64,000 nt of DNA from Misgurnus anguillicaudatus (lineage: Eukaryota; Chordata; Actinopteri; Cypriniformes; Cobitidae), in assembly GCF_027580225.2 (NCBI RefSeq), contig NC_073348.2:28360001-28424000 (forward strand), written 5' to 3'. Made by a program: the position numbers and the translations under genes. The notes below the pieces were generated by a model. That model worked only from the letters and a program-made list of their open reading frames with translations. It made no database searches and was not told where the DNA came from. This document shows, piece by piece, positions 12,184-24,130 of this stretch (within the stretch, counting starts at the first letter, position 1; every line of letters begins with the position of its first letter).

Positions 12184-13316
12184 AGGAACACCATACTTAT
12201 ACTGTATTTGACCCCCTTTCGCCTTCAGAACTGCCTTAATTCTACGTGGCATTGATTCAACAAGGTGCTGAAAGCATTCTTTAGAAATGTTGGCCCATAT
12301 TGATAGGATAGCATCTTGCAGTTGATGGAGATTTGTGGGATGCACATCTAGGGCACAAAGAGCACTCCCGTTCCACCACATCCCAAATATGCTCTATTGG
12401 GTTGAGATCTGGTGACTGTGGGGACCATTTTAGTACAGTGAACTCATTGTCATGTTCAAGAAACCAATTTGAAATGATTCGAGCTTTGTGACATGGTGCA
12501 TTATCCTGCTGGAAGTAGCCATCAGAGGATGGGTATATGGTGGTCATAAAGGGATGGACATGGTCAGAAACAATGCTCAGGTAGGCCGTGGCATTTAAAC
12601 GATGCCCAATTGGCACTATGGGGGCCTAAAGTGTGCAAAGAAAACATCACCCACACCATTACACCACCACCACCAGCCTGCACAGTGGTAACAAGGCATG
12701 ATGGATCCATGTTCTCATTTTGTTTACGCCAACAGTCAACAGTCTTCAACTGTCCAATTTCGGTAAGCTCATGCAAATTGTAGCCTCTTTTTCCTATTTG
12801 AAGTGGAGATAAGTGATACCCGGTGGGGTCTTCTGCTGTTGTAGCCCATCCGCCTCAAGGTTGTGCGTGTTTTGGCTTCAAAAATGCTTTGCTGCATACC
12901 TCGGTTGTAACGAGTAGTTATTTCAGTCAAAGTTGCTCTTCTATCAGCTTGAATCAGTCGGCCCATTCTCCTCTGACCTCTAGCATCAATCACAGGACTG
13001 CCACATACTAGATGTTTTTCCCTTTTCACACCATTCTTTGTAAACCCTAAAAATTGTTGTGCTTGAAAATCCCAGTAACTGAGCAGATTGTGAAATTCTC
13101 AGATCGGCCCATCTTGCACCAACAACCATGCCACGCTCAAAATTGCTTAAATCACCTTTCTTTACCATTCTGACATTCAGTTTGGAGTTTAAGAGATTGT
13201 CTTGACCAGGACCACACCCCTAAATGCATTGAAGCAACTGCCATGTGATTGGTTGATTAGATAATTGCATTAATGAGAAATTGAACAGGTGTTCCTAATA
13301 ATCCTTTAGGTGAGTG
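12184..13316 (-). mobile_element. Tc1-like transposon copy 1 (one end truncated)
   Basis: The right terminus GTTCCTAATAATCCTTTAGGTGAGTG is intact and followed by TA (13317-13318). The left terminus is lost: only AGGAACACCATACTTATACTG remains at 12184, lacking the outer 20-25 bp. The transposase pseudogene runs on the minus strand. It is the same family as 43160-44341, which has both ends. Confidence 0.93.
12190..13168 (-). pseudogene. Tc1-like transposase pseudogene, copy 1
   Basis: This is a cut-and-paste transposase of the Tc1/mariner family with a helix-turn-helix DNA-binding half and a DDE catalytic half. It starts MVKKGDLSNFERG at 13168. The N-terminal part has helix-turn-helix-like sequence (ISQSAQLLGFSSTTIFRVYK). 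The reading frame breaks near 13000 and again several times further on. Compared with copy 2 it has lost about 58 bp near 12735-12745, removing the block that holds the first catalytic aspartate (AWSDKS in copy 2). The second aspartate block (YFQQDNAPCHKA, about 12500) and third block (SPDLNPIEHIWD, about 12410) are intact. It cannot make an active enzyme. Frames overlap with shifts at about 12990, 12770, 12610 and 12370. Confidence 0.93.
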
Positions 13317-13899
13317 TACATTTGAGTAAGCAGCAAGACAGAGGGTCGACGAACATGTACCATCCGTGCGGTCTCAAAAATTGGGCATATTGCAGATGGA
13401 CCCTCCTGATGTTACATCATGAAAATTACATCATGCACACGTGTGCACAAAGTTTACTGTGGGCAACAAAACAGTCAATTTGTCGTGGCATCAAAAATAG
13501 TACATTTACACTAGCAAAATTTGACTAGTTTGACAACCCAAATGAATAATAATAACCTAAACAACATGTATTCAGCAGAATTGGGTTTAAGCCAAGAAAG
13601 AGATTGGTTGGATAATAGTTGAATAATGTAAGCTATAGGATCATGATATAATTGCACGCACTTCACACATTCTTGCAAAATAATTACGTGATTAGTCATT
13701 TCAGCAGGTTCAAATCTGAGAGTACAATGCTCTTATTTTAAGTCCTTAATATGAATTAGACCTGTCAAAAGTCATCCGGTCCGAGCTGGGCTGAAATGAT
13801 TAACTGCTAATGAAAGAGAAAAACATAGGAAGTTGATATCGACTGACACTGAGTGCATAAATTAATCAGACTTTTCATTTATTTCCACCGGGGGTGAGG

Positions 13900-14530
13900 G
13901 ATGAATAAGCAGGCGTGTTGAGCAAGAGCTTCTGGAAAGGATGCTGATGCATTACTGCAGCAGCACTGGTGGGCTTTCACATCAAGTGTGGGCTCGAATG
14001 ATTTTCAGGAAGCATGAACAACCAAACAGTGAATCAACAATAGAGAATATGGGTTTGGCTGTTTTCCTGAATCCCCAAGCTAAACATAATACCATATTCC
14101 AGTGATGAATGAACTTCATTTTAAGCCGCAAAATGTTAAAAAAAATATGCTCAGAACATTTTGGCTACTGTGAAAATAACTTGAGCAGCACAGACCTCAA
14201 TATTAGCTGTTAGGGTGTTTACACCGATGCTATTGAGCTGACAGCCCTGGCTCTTTAACCCTGCAAGGCTTCAGATTACGCAGATTAGAGGCACGAGTCG
14301 ACCGCGCCTGAACTTCACACGCTCGGGGTGTCTCCATTTATCAGGGCTGCAGTGGCGGGCAGGCACTGTGCACTTTGCAAACAACGCATCATTAAAGCAG
14401 ATGGCCGCTAACTCGCACATAACTCAGCCGTTTGCCTAGCGACATCCAAACGGTGATTTAGGAGCTCGCTCAATTCATACATCAATAACAATTACGGATG
14501 GTAAAAGGTGCGTTTAGGAGAGCCCTGAGG
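13900..14530. promoter_or_regulatory. Unique GC-balanced island, candidate enhancer
   Basis: No repeat ends are visible. The sequence between 14220 and 14480 has a high density of varied motifs and CpGs outside any transposon (GATTACGCAGATTAGAGGC, TTTATCAGGGCTGCAG, AAACAACGCATCATTAAAGC, CCGTTTGCCTAGCGACATCC). It resembles a conserved intronic block; conservation was not tested. Confidence 0.3.
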
Positions 14531-14790
14531 TTCACCGGATGATAGCAGTGTAAATGAGAACTTTATTATGGTAAAAACTAACTGTGTCACTCAGCCAACA
14601 GATGTGGAAAGATAATTTTGCACAATAGAAATAAATAAAAAACCTACAACTTTGCATGTTAACCAAACGATTTAGCAGCACAGTGAATACAAATCTGCAT
14701 GCATTTACATTGGTTGGCATGGCACACACTTTCTTTGCGGTCAGTTGTGTTATTATAGTCTTATAAAATATAAAAAAATATAGTTAGTGC

Positions 14791-15139
14791 TAGGGCTTGG
14801 TATTGATGAAAATGTTCCATCTCGATTCAACTCAATGAATATAGATTATATAGAATATTATATTATATTATTATATTATATTAGACTATTAGAATATAGA
14901 CTGAATGAATGAATGACATGCTCGCCTCTTGGTCCTTGGAAGCATCGCGCAAGGCAAAAAAGAGGGTGACATCTAGTTGAGAAGACTAGTAATTAGATTA
15001 ATGTTAATCTTACGTTCAATGTTTGCGAAAATAAATAAGGGAAAAAATCGATTTGTGGCCTTTGAGTATCGATTTTGAATCAACCACGTAAAAGAAAAAC
15101 ATGATTAATCGAAAAATCAATTTTTTTTGCCCAGCCCTA
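14791..15139. mobile_element. hAT MITE (TAGGGCTTGG...CCCAGCCCTA), 8-bp TSD
   Basis: 349 bp ending TGCCCAGCCCTA, with perfect flanking duplication GTTAGTGC (14783-14790 and 15140-15147). It is the same family as the larger element split between 25956 and 27762; both share CTCGATTCAACTCAATGAATATA and AAAAAAGAGGGTGACATCTAG. Confidence 0.95.
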
Positions 15140-15194
15140 GTTAGTGCGTAATCTGTTCCTGTAAGGTCATGGGTTTGATGCCTACAGAACATAC

Positions 15195-15790
15195 ATACTC
15201 ATCAAATGTGACCGCAAGGGTATATTTGTAGCAATCCCGATTCCCAACAATACACTGTATACAGTAAGTCAAAATTATAAAAATTTTTAATGGTCATTTT
15301 CCATGAAGATATTGCTACCATTAAAGGTGCATTGTGTAACTTTTAGAAGAATCTCTTGACAGAAATGCAATATAATATACATAACTATATTATCAGTGGT
15401 GTGTAAAGACCTTACATAATGACCCGTTATGTGTTTATTACCTTAGACTGAGACGTTTTTATCTACATACACCGTGGGTCCTCTTAAACAGAAGTCGCCA
15501 TTTTGTGCCGCCATGTTTCTACAGTAGCCCTAAATGGCAGTTTTGTCACTACTGTATTTTGTCTTAGATGACAACATGTTTGTCCTGTGGCGGCTACCGT
15601 GGCTTCTCTATGCGTTTTGGTGTTAGTGGACTGAGCAGTTGTTTGCAATTCACAATCTCACTGCTAGATGCCGCTAAAATCTACACACTCCATCTTTAAT
15701 ATATGAAAAATTTATTGATATCAATAGTAAAATGTGTTTCTTAAGGACTTAATTTGGACAATTTTAAAGGTTTTACGTGTATTCAAGGGT
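15195..15790. mobile_element. Common teleost repeat (TTTGTAGCAAT type), interrupted
   Basis: Left part: GGTATATTTGTAGCAATCCCGA...TTTTCCATGAAGATATTGCTACCA. Right part: ATATATGAAAAATTTATTGATATC...AAGGACTTAATTTGGACAATTTTAAAGG. Together they are pieces of the same repeat family as 16145-17040. A TTAA element (15325-15695) splits them. Confidence 0.75.
15325..15695. mobile_element. TTAA-inserting MITE (AGGTGCATTGTG...ACACACTCCATCT)
   Basis: 371 bp between TTAA 15321-15324 and TTAA 15696-15699. The left AGGTGCATTGTGTAACTTTT is inverted as AAAATCTACACACTCCATCT. Removing it plus one TTAA rejoins the host repeat. A truncated reverse copy lies at 9510-9708. TTAA duplication is typical of piggyBac and Kolobok transposases. 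Confidence 0.9.
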
Positions 15791-16266
15791 CCGCTTGCAG
15801 TGCACATGACGCAAATTTCGTCATCAGAAAAGTGTGCGCGTACTGCCTATACATAACACTGTTTATCCTCATAACTCGCAAATGGATATTAAAATAAATA
15901 TTATTTATTCATTGAATAGCCCTCTCATATGATGAGTATTATTGATTTTGGATGGTTTGTGCACTTTTATTCACAGAATTCCTACAAAGTAGGTTTTCTT
16001 CCAAAAAAATTTAGTTTTTTCTTGAAACATCCATAACACGTTTCCCTTATCTAAAACATTAAACACATGCATAGACTGATATCTTTCATTCTCATATCTG
16101 GACTCTATCATTAGATGTTTATGAAAACATAACCATATGGTTTAATATATGTAACCCCTGGACCACAAAACCAGTCAAAATTCGCATGGGTATTTGTAGC
16201 AATAGCCAACTTGTATGGGTCAAAATTATCTGAATTATCTTATACCAAAAATCATAAGGATATTAA

Positions 16267-16814
16267 AGGGGCCATGGCATGAAAATCTGACTTTTTCCAT
16301 GTTTAAGTGCTACTGTATAATTGGATCCCCAGTGCTTCTATTAACCTAGAAAATGTGAAAAAGATCAAACCAGTAACTTAGTTTTGGTAAACCATTCTCT
16401 GCAAGCACGTGAAAAATTAGGTCATTGAAATTTGGCTCTCCTTATGATGTCATAATGAGATCTTATTATAATAATACCGCCCCTTAATCTGCGCTATCCA
16501 ACCACGGCGCTGCCATTTAGTGCCGAGAGAAAGAGAGAGAGAGAGAGAAAATAAGTTACAGCAAAATTGAGTTTTAATTGTAACAAACCACCATCATTGC
16601 GATTAGTGTTTGCATTTCATCAGCTCATTTGCATTTTAAAGGACACACCCAAAAAGCCACATTTTTGCACACACCTATAAAGTGGTAATTTTAACATGTT
16701 ATAATAAATTATCTATATGCTATTTTGAGCTAAAACTTCACAAACGTACTCTGGGGATACCAAAGACATCTATAAAAAATGATTACTGTGTATAATTATT
16801 GTGACATGTCCCCT
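16267..16814. mobile_element. TTAA-inserting MITE (AGGGGCCATGGCATGA...TGACATGTCCCCT)
   Basis: 548 bp flanked by TTAA (16263-16266 and 16815-16818). The terminal AGGGG..CATG motifs are inverted. Deleting the element and one TTAA gives the uninterrupted host sequence GGATATTAAGTAAAGATC, which matches the usual form of the host repeat. Confidence 0.93.
16515..16550. repeat. Short (GA)n tract
   Basis: A GAGAGA-rich tract of about 30 bp inside the TTAA element at 16267-16814. Similar short tracts occur at 3703-3724, 29297-29312 and 37269-37292. Confidence 0.85.
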
Positions 16815-17040
16815 TTAAGTAAAGATCATGTTCCATGAAGATATTTTATAAATTCCCTACCGTAAATATATCAAAAATGTATTTATCTTTAGTAATATGT
16901 GTTTTTTTGCACCCATAGAGTCCAGATTTTCATGTAGCTGTATCTCAGTCAAATATTGTCATATCCTAACAAACCAAACATCAATGGAAAGCTTACAGAT
17001 ATATTTTATAATGTGCATTCGAGGGACATATATTTTATAA

Positions 17041-18833
17041 ATACATTCTCTGATAAATTATATTTTAATTTTTGACTGAAAATGTCACATTGCTGGAAAT
17101 GCTCTAATAACCTTATTAATATTCATGAGCCACGCCTCAACCAAAACAAACTGACATCCATAGAATTAAACATATATACGCAATCACACCGACACAAACA
17201 GCAACGTAAAACTCGACACCTCTCACTACTCATCCTAACAAAGGCATAGAGGAATTTCAGGCCCTTGCATCGGTGTAATCCATTCTCTACTCCCTAACCT
17301 TGTAGAAACCCTCTCTTCTCATAGATAAACCTATTTTAGTGGCTCATTCACAGGAAACAATGCTGAAACTACATTTTCTCAGAGACGAGAAAAAAGAAAG
17401 AACCATAATCAGAATTCTCAGCACAGCGGAGCCATTTCTGTGAGAGTAAACTGCAAGACAAGTCAATCTGTTAGATGCACTCAATCTTTTTTAAGATGCC
17501 TCAACTAAATGCACTTCAGTAAAACTCATAAATCAATTGCAGGCATAGAGCCATGAGTGGGCAATTCGCTGCCTGCAGGGTGACGGCGTAATCACGCGCT
17601 CCCAGAAAAAAAATCTTCTGGTGTGCGCACAAGTGTTTCTATGAATCATTTAACATCACAACCACCATCCCGTTCAAAAATGCACGATGTGGATGTTACG
17701 TTAAAGGATGAGGTAGCGCATGTGCATGCGTGCATACTTGTTTTTCGGCATGCTACGCTGTTTTGAGGTGCGAGATAGAAATATTTATAATGGTGACAGT
17801 GTACAACCTCTCTGCGATGCCAGGCTGCGAGCAATCTAATGAGTTTCAGCAGCCGGCACCCTGATTAGGCGGTACAGATCTGTCTGCCAAGCCAGCTGCA
17901 TTTCCCTTGCAAAGCAGCTCTCGACAGGCCAGATGAAAGAACGAAGGATGACAAGAAACACATTCGATGCTTTTTTGCTTTCAGGCTCCGGCTTTGGTAG
18001 GTTTGACATTCCCAATGTCAACTTTAAAGATGCGCAAGCGCTTGAAAACGTAGCGTCGCGTACTTGAAAGTCATTGTGGAGTGTTAGCGTACACTACTAC
18101 ACACTAAGAACTTAAAAAGGATTGTATTAAACCCATACGTTTTCGTACCCAAGCAGTTGTTAGTCCTGTGAATGATTACAAATCAAAAGAGTGAGTGATA
18201 CATGAAACCCTTACAGTTTATGAGACATGATTTCAAAGGGAATCTGAACGTACATCATATGATGCATCAAATCAATCATAACCACCACACTAGTCTCAAA
18301 AACCCATCACAAGACTTCATTTTCTCTTTTACAGTCCATGGTCCTGACCGTCTGATGCATTTTGCACACACACACATACGAATGTTTCATTGCACCGCTG
18401 CAATCTGATTGGCTGGCTGCAGGATGTCCTTCAGGAAATAGGGTGTGAAAGCATCATTCATTTTGAAAAGACATAAATGGCCATTTTCTGTACAACAGAT
18501 CTTTAGTAAAGTATTTAAAAACCAAAACGAATAGTTACTACAGCAATATTTCTACAGATAAAGAGATTTTATGCCTAAAACATTTAGTTCATAAAATTGT
18601 TTCTTACTCGCATCCAAATCAATTACCTGAGCTTAGCTGAGAAGTAATTGCCTTAGGGAGGACTAAGTGAAGTCTTTAACCTAATTGTAGTTGAGACCTG
18701 GGATTTGCTATTTATTTCTGAATACAGAACAGCCTTCCAAATGACTTTAAATGTGCCGGCATGTTACTGCTCTTTGCCCCATTGCTCTTGATTTATTTAT
18801 GTGCTATCTGATGTATTGTTATTGTTGTTCAGC
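17041..18833. other. Intronic stretch, mostly unique
   Basis: There are no recognised transposon ends. The part 17500-18060 is GC-balanced with scattered CpGs and could be a regulatory island. The open frames are short and not protein-like. Confidence 0.45.
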
Positions 18834-18960
18834 CGGTAGAGGATTGCATTCGTTGTGCAAAATTCACAGGTTTGATTTTCCAGGGAACACACTACTGAAA
18901 AAATGCATATCTTATAGTCGCTTTGGATAAAAGTTTCTGCCAAATGGATGAATGTAAATG
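18834..18960 (+). mobile_element. tRNA-derived SINE copy
   Basis: The head contains a decayed B-box (CAGGTTTGATTTTCC). The body is AGGGAACACACTACTGA, and the conserved tail GTCGCTTTGGATAAAA...CTGCCAAATG is followed by AATGTAAATG. The tail is of the L2-like type used by fish SINEs. Confidence 0.85.
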
Positions 18961-19076
18961 CTGTCATGTCCATTTCAAATTAAATGGATGCACATTCGTA
19001 CAAATTGAAAAATTTTAGAGGCACGTCCACAACAAAGACAGTTCCTGCATCTAAAACCCCCAACTTCCATACAGTA

Positions 19077-19864
19077 CAGGGCTCCAGACTAACTTTTTTC
19101 ACTAGGAGCACAGTGGCCCCCAACTGAAAATTTTAGGGGCACAACCAGAAAATGTAGGGGCACACACCGTAAATCAACATGCTAACCAAATCTACTAATT
19201 TCCACTGTATTACTAATAATTGCTTTAATAATGGATGCAGAAATTACAAATTCAGTGTCACATTTTATTCTGCACTTTTGAAGATGCAACAAGGTAAACT
19301 GACAGCATTATCGCTGTCATGACAGTACAAATAGTAAACAGTGGAAACAGTGGAAGAAAAAGTCTTTATGGGTGACTATAGAGTGTCTGTTAGTTCAAAA
19401 TGTATATTAAGCTCATCCTACCCAACAGTTATATTCACAGACACTGAAAAGACTGGATAAGTGCATTAAATGTTAGGCTCTAGTTCTTCATCTTCACTAG
19501 TGTGCTATCTATTCGCCAGTTATTTTCTCAGGTAGGTAAATTCCTAATAATTCAAAGCCAGGGCTCCAGACTAACAAAACTGGCAAAAAAAGTAATTGTG
19601 AATGAATTTTGTATAACAACAGCATTTTCATAAGTATGTGTGTGTGTTTGCGTGCGTGTGCGCTCGCGTCTCATTGATGATTTCATTGCTCATTTCATTG
19701 ATCATTGACGTGCCCCTTCCAAATTTAATGTATTAAAAAAAATACGGAGGGTGGGGGAGGCAAATTTACTAGTCGCACATGTGCGACTGGATGTAAAATT
19801 TAGTCACAAACTCTCAAATTTTTGGTTGCAAAATGCGACCATTTGGTCCCAGTCTGGAGCCCTG
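19077..19864. mobile_element. hAT-like element (CAGGGCTCCAGACTAAC), two left ends
   Basis: CAGGGCTCCAGACTAAC occurs at 19077 and again at 19559. The only inverted partner is CAGTCTGGAGCCCTG, ending at 19864. Either one element was inserted in another of the same family, or the left part was duplicated. An internal palindrome GTCGCACATGTGCGAC lies at about 19772. No transposase frame remains. Confidence 0.8.
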
Positions 19865-19944
19865 TAGTAGGTGAGGAGGAGAGTAGTATGTTAGTAGAAA
19901 AGTACCCAGATTTCAAAGTGTGCAGGAGTCACCCAACGAAGAAA

Positions 19945-20633
19945 AAGGAGAGGCATGTTTGTTCTATCACCTCCCACCTCTACAATGGCTGTATAGGTGC
20001 ACTGGAACAATCCTTCATAAAATGCATTAAACTTTCATTTACAAAGACATGAAACCCACCGAGCGGTCAGGGGTGTTCACCGACCCGCCTACACAAAAAT
20101 CGCTGCAAAAGATGCTTTCCAACAGGTTTTATTGTCGTTTTTGTCCAACTCCATTGACTTGTATTAGATGTGCTGTGAAGTACGGTATTACTCCACGCCG
20201 GGACCTTGTTTGTATTCTTGCAATTGGCAAAAGTGGATTATTGCCACCAACTGGGCTGGAGTGTCTATTATTCAAGCTCTAAGCGGAAGAATGTACGGGT
20301 GTGAGGCGTTTGGAAAAATAGGTCCACAAGTTTACACCGAATGCTAAAACACCTGTTGGAAAGCATCTTTTGCAGCGATTTTTGTGTGAGCATATCAGTG
20401 AACACCCCTGACCACTCGGTGAGTTCACGTCTTCGTAAACGAAAGTTTAATGCATTTTAGGAAGGATTGTTTCTGTGCACCTATAAAGCCATTGTAGATG
20501 TGGGAGGTGATACAATAAACACCCAAAAATTCTCGGGCAAGCATCATTTGTCCAAATTTCAGTCAAAACTGTTCTATTTCCTCATAAACAATCTGAAAAC
20601 AGGGCTTTAAGTGTAAAATACCGAACTTGTCCT
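19945..20633. mobile_element. Foldback element with ~180-bp arms
   Basis: The left arm (about 19955-20132) and right arm (about 20345-20524) are complementary, for example AAAAATCGCTGCAAAAGATG against CATCTTTTGCAGCGATTTTT. The right terminus AACTTGTCCTTTAA has a TTAA at 20634-20637. The left terminus is missing, apparently truncated beside the hAT-like element ending at 19864. The short reading frames within are incidental. Confidence 0.88.
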
Positions 20634-20899
20634 TTAACAGCATCTAAGTTAACAGCTCACCTGTTAGGACGACGACGTACTGTATGTAACGTGAAGTATC
20701 AACATGGCAGCTGTAGTACGTCCAAATTTCATTCACACTACCCACATTTAAACTATACAGGATATAGAACATACCGTTTTATCGGTCAATGAGTGGGTAC
20801 TTTATCTAATTGAGTACGTACTGTCACAGTATTCGGTTTCGGACACAGAGAGTGTCTCGCAATGTTCCAATTCTCCCCCCGTAAATATTTTCATATGCA

Positions 20900-20902
<3 letters not shown>

Positions 20903-20948
<46 letters not shown>
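20903..20948. repeat. (GT)n microsatellite
   Basis: About 23 uninterrupted GT units. Confidence 0.98.
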
Positions 20949-20949
<1 letters not shown>

Positions 20950-20952
<3 letters not shown>

Positions 20953-22350
20953 TTCCAGCAGTAAGGAATGTTGTTAATTAGTGGTAATGAATAATAAAGA
21001 GACAGAAGCATGAGATGATGTGACAGGTGGCGTCTCTAGTTTGACTCGGTGCCAAAACAGAACATAGTGAGGGGCTTTATTGCCAGCCTGTCCGCAAACT
21101 ACACACACACATGTAGAATTCTCTCTCACACACAACCAAAATTTGACAAGCAGAGACTAGAAAGTAATACTTTTATAAAATATGAGCCGAAGACAACAGT
21201 CTTTACAGTCCTGTTCACATCAAGAATGATAACAAAAGTTATAACTATCCACCTTATTTTTGACTACCTGTGAGCCACTAAAGCTAATGGTAGTCGTATT
21301 GCGAGGGACACAAGTGTGCCGTTTTGACTGGCTTTTTTAATGTTTATTTTCAAATCCAGGAAGATCGGCATAATTTGTGCAGTTATATAGCTGGAACAAA
21401 TGCAGTAAATCTCTACAAAACATTTGTTTTAACCATAATACAGGCACAAGAGCTAAATGTGTATGTGGCGCACGTGCACTCATGATCTGTATAAACACAT
21501 CCATCAAGTAAAACCTTTCAAAGAAACTGCAGGTAAACAATAATTGTTTAAAAACAACTAATATTATGCTAATAAAAATATGCTGATTTAGCTGGTTTAT
21601 TTATTCTGCTTCTATATATATATTATTACGACATAATCTGCTTAGTTAATGATTATAATAGTTCGTAATGTGTTTGCGCGTACTTTTGTTATGTTTTAAA
21701 TGAAAAAGCAAATAATTTCATAATTTTTTTTTCAATTTTATGTCTCCACCTAGCGCATAAGAAGCGATGTAATAAAAATTTTATAAAACGAAAACAATAC
21801 AAAATACATGTAATAGTAGTTTAATATGTTTATTATGGTTTGTTCACATAACTTACAATGTGTTAAATGAGAAAGATGCTGCTGACTGTCAGACCGCGTG
21901 TAGCTTGATGTATCGCCATAAAAAATCTCAATTAAATTAAAAATTGCCGTTTAAAAAAAAACTCACACCAGAGGGACAGTTGTGGCATTTTAAACCATTG
22001 CCTGAAAAGGTTAAAAACACAAAGTCTTGGTCTATTCCATGTACAAACAGTTAACTGAAGTTCCCATTGTAAAGATAATGGTATACGTCTGTGCTTTTAT
22101 ATTTGCGCATTGAAGACCCGTCAACAAACACAACACAACACAACAAACAACACAAAATGATTGAATATATCTTCATATGATATATCAGGCCACTTCTTAA
22201 TTTTATCCTCACACTGGTTCATACATGGCAGGTGTAGTAAAGATGTACCATAACTGTTTAAATCATGTTTTATGCGTGCTCCCACTACACTGTTTTCTAA
22301 CGGCTGGCTTTTGAAGCGGACGTCACGCACAGAGAAAACGCTTCCATGTC
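20950..22350. other. Intronic stretch without recognised element
   Basis: AT-rich sequence with no clear TIR pair or SINE. A CAACACAA run near 22125-22155 is low complexity. Confidence 0.45.
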
Positions 22351-22354
22351 AATA

Positions 22355-22732
22355 ACGCTTCCCTGACGAGTTTTTACAGCAATCTATATTTCCGCTATTA
22401 TCCACTAGGTGGCATTCTTACCCAACTTATAAAACACTTAAGCATTTACTAATTCAAAAACAGTAAAAACTCTGTGTATGTATTGATCAACAAAAGTCTT
22501 TTACAAAAATGCAGTTTTTTTTTACTCAAAATCTGCCATTTTTGAAGCAACCTACCCATATTTGAGAGGTGATAAAAAGAGAAGAAATAAAGATAGGATA
22601 AAACTGTTTTTTTGGAAGGTCTGTTCTTTCATTTAATATATTGTATGTTTATATATTTATAGAAGAAAATTCTCTGAAAGGCATTAAACTTTTGTGAAAA
22701 TCATTGTAAAAATGCTGGTGGGTAAAGAGTTA
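22355..22732 (-). mobile_element. Reverse copy of the CTCTTTCCCC TTAA-MITE
   Basis: It ends CTGGTGGGTAAAGAGTTAA, the complement of the left end of the element at 37949-38418. Shared internal motifs in reverse include GAGAGGTGATAAAAAGAG, GTCTGTTCTTTCATTT and AAGGCATTAAACTTTTGTG. The left end is diverged. Confidence 0.8.
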
Positions 22733-22844
22733 AGAAATAGAAGAGTTCACACCAGAACTTTAACAATCAAGATAGTATGATAGTAGTACTGGGATAATTT
22801 TCCAGGTCAAGCTTTTTTCAGCTGATGCCTCACACATTTTAACA

Positions 22845-22955
22845 TGAAACATGCAAATTCAACACAGAAAGACCCCCGACCCAGCCAGGGCTCGGACCGG
22901 TGAACTTCTTTCTGTGAGGCAACTGTGCAATCCCTGGGCCACTGTGTCACCCCTA
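22845..22955 (-). mobile_element. DANA-type SINE head (tRNA-derived)
   Basis: Read on the minus strand it gives GGTGACACAGTGGCCCAGGG (A-box region), CCTCACAGAAAGAAGTTCAC, and GGTCCGAGCCCTGGCTGGGTC (B-box region), then TTTCTGTGTTGAATTTGCATG. This matches the known head of the zebrafish DANA SINE. The tail is missing. Confidence 0.88.
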
Positions 22956-23279
22956 TACGTAAGACATGTGGAATATTAAACATACTGTATTTGAATATAA
23001 AGACTAAATCAATATCTGATATAGAAACGGCATATAGCACAGGTCGGATCACCTTCATTATAACAGTCTTGTGTGTGCACTACTGTAAATTTTAAGAAAT
23101 GGCATACAGTGACAGCCACCATATTGCTGCTAAACCCTCTTACATTCTCAATAAATGCATCTTTAATGCTGGGATTAAGCTCTTCTTAAATGTAAGGATG
23201 CACTCGGGGATTATGCCATGGTTTATGTTAAGATGAAGGCAGCGTTTTTTAATGACACTACCAACAAAACCTGATTTAA

Positions 23280-23770
23280 AAAAGCGAATCCTCAGCCAGC
23301 GGGCCATTGAGTACATCTCCGATGCTAACGCTTCATCAATTAGGATTTATCAAAACACGCCGCTTTGTATCCTCCGATCGTAGCATCTCTCCCTAATGCG
23401 CTCTTTTAAAAATAATCTTGGTAAATTAATAAAAAAAAATCCTAACCTGCTAGGCATAAAATTGAATCCCGTGCCCCGTCTGTAAGCTAAAAGCAGCAAA
23501 ACGTTCCCATTTTATCCTTCTGAAACAATACATCAAAGTCGTGTCAAATCCTTCCCTGGGTTCCCCACTTTCACAGAGGTAAAAATTACACCTGGAAATG
23601 GAGATGTTCAATTATTCAGCAGCGGCAGGGACAGCTTTCAGCTCTCTAATCACATCTGGGCCTGAACCGGCAGAGCAGCCTTATCCAGCACGGAAAGACT
23701 GTCATTTCCTCTCCGCCCGTTCTCCTCTCATCCGCTGCTCACGTTCAAAAGGGAGGCATTAGAAGAGAGC
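23280..23770. promoter_or_regulatory. Unique GC-balanced island, candidate enhancer
   Basis: It has no transposon signatures and dense, varied motifs, for example CTTCATCAATTAGGATTTATC (about 23330), AAATTACACCTGG (T-box-like core, about 23583), GTTCAATTATTCAGCAGC (about 23608) and TCTCTAATCACATCTGG (about 23643). Its texture differs sharply from the neighbouring repeats. Conservation was not tested. Confidence 0.35.
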
Positions 23771-23936
23771 AGTAATATTATGCATTGCTCTGTTCTATGC
23801 CATATTGGTCCCTCTGGGTGCGAAATAATGGGGAGGGGGAGAGACGGTATAAAACATGGGAAGACACTGGGAAGCTACATTCACATGGTGGAAGAATACA
23901 GATGTAAGTCCCGATCAAAACATGGGAGTTCACATA

Positions 23937-24130
23937 CAAGGGGTGGACAAAATAATGTGAACACTAGTTAAATAGCTGAAATCTCTTATAACGTATAAAT
24001 AAGGTGTTGGACCACCGTTTGCCTTTAATTCAGCACACAATAGATTTGAACAACTATCAAACCATCTTCCACTTGTTTCAGAAACTATAAATTGTGCACT
24101 CCTGTACAAATCCAGAGTCACACCAGTTAG
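23937..24130. mobile_element. Remnant of a second Tc1/mariner-like family
   Basis: CAAGGGGTGGACAAAATAATGTGAACAC is a known type of teleost Tc1/mariner terminus. It is followed by non-coding element sequence (GGTGTTGGACCACCGTTTGCC). The transposase region is lost and no partner terminus is visible. Confidence 0.6.

Larger units (their letters stand above)
16145..17040. mobile_element. Common teleost repeat (ACCCCTGGACCACAAAACCAG), interrupted
   Basis: It starts TGTAACCCCTGGACCACAAAACC, a well-known zebrafish/cyprinid repeat end. It continues after the insertion with GTAAAGATCATGTTCCATGAAGATATTTT and CCTAACAAACCAAACATCAATGGAAAGC. A TTAA element occupies 16267-16814. Confidence 0.88.

Noticed and set aside
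20802..21011. Thr/His-repeat peptide on the minus strand
   Set aside because: It is a translation of the (GT)n microsatellite.
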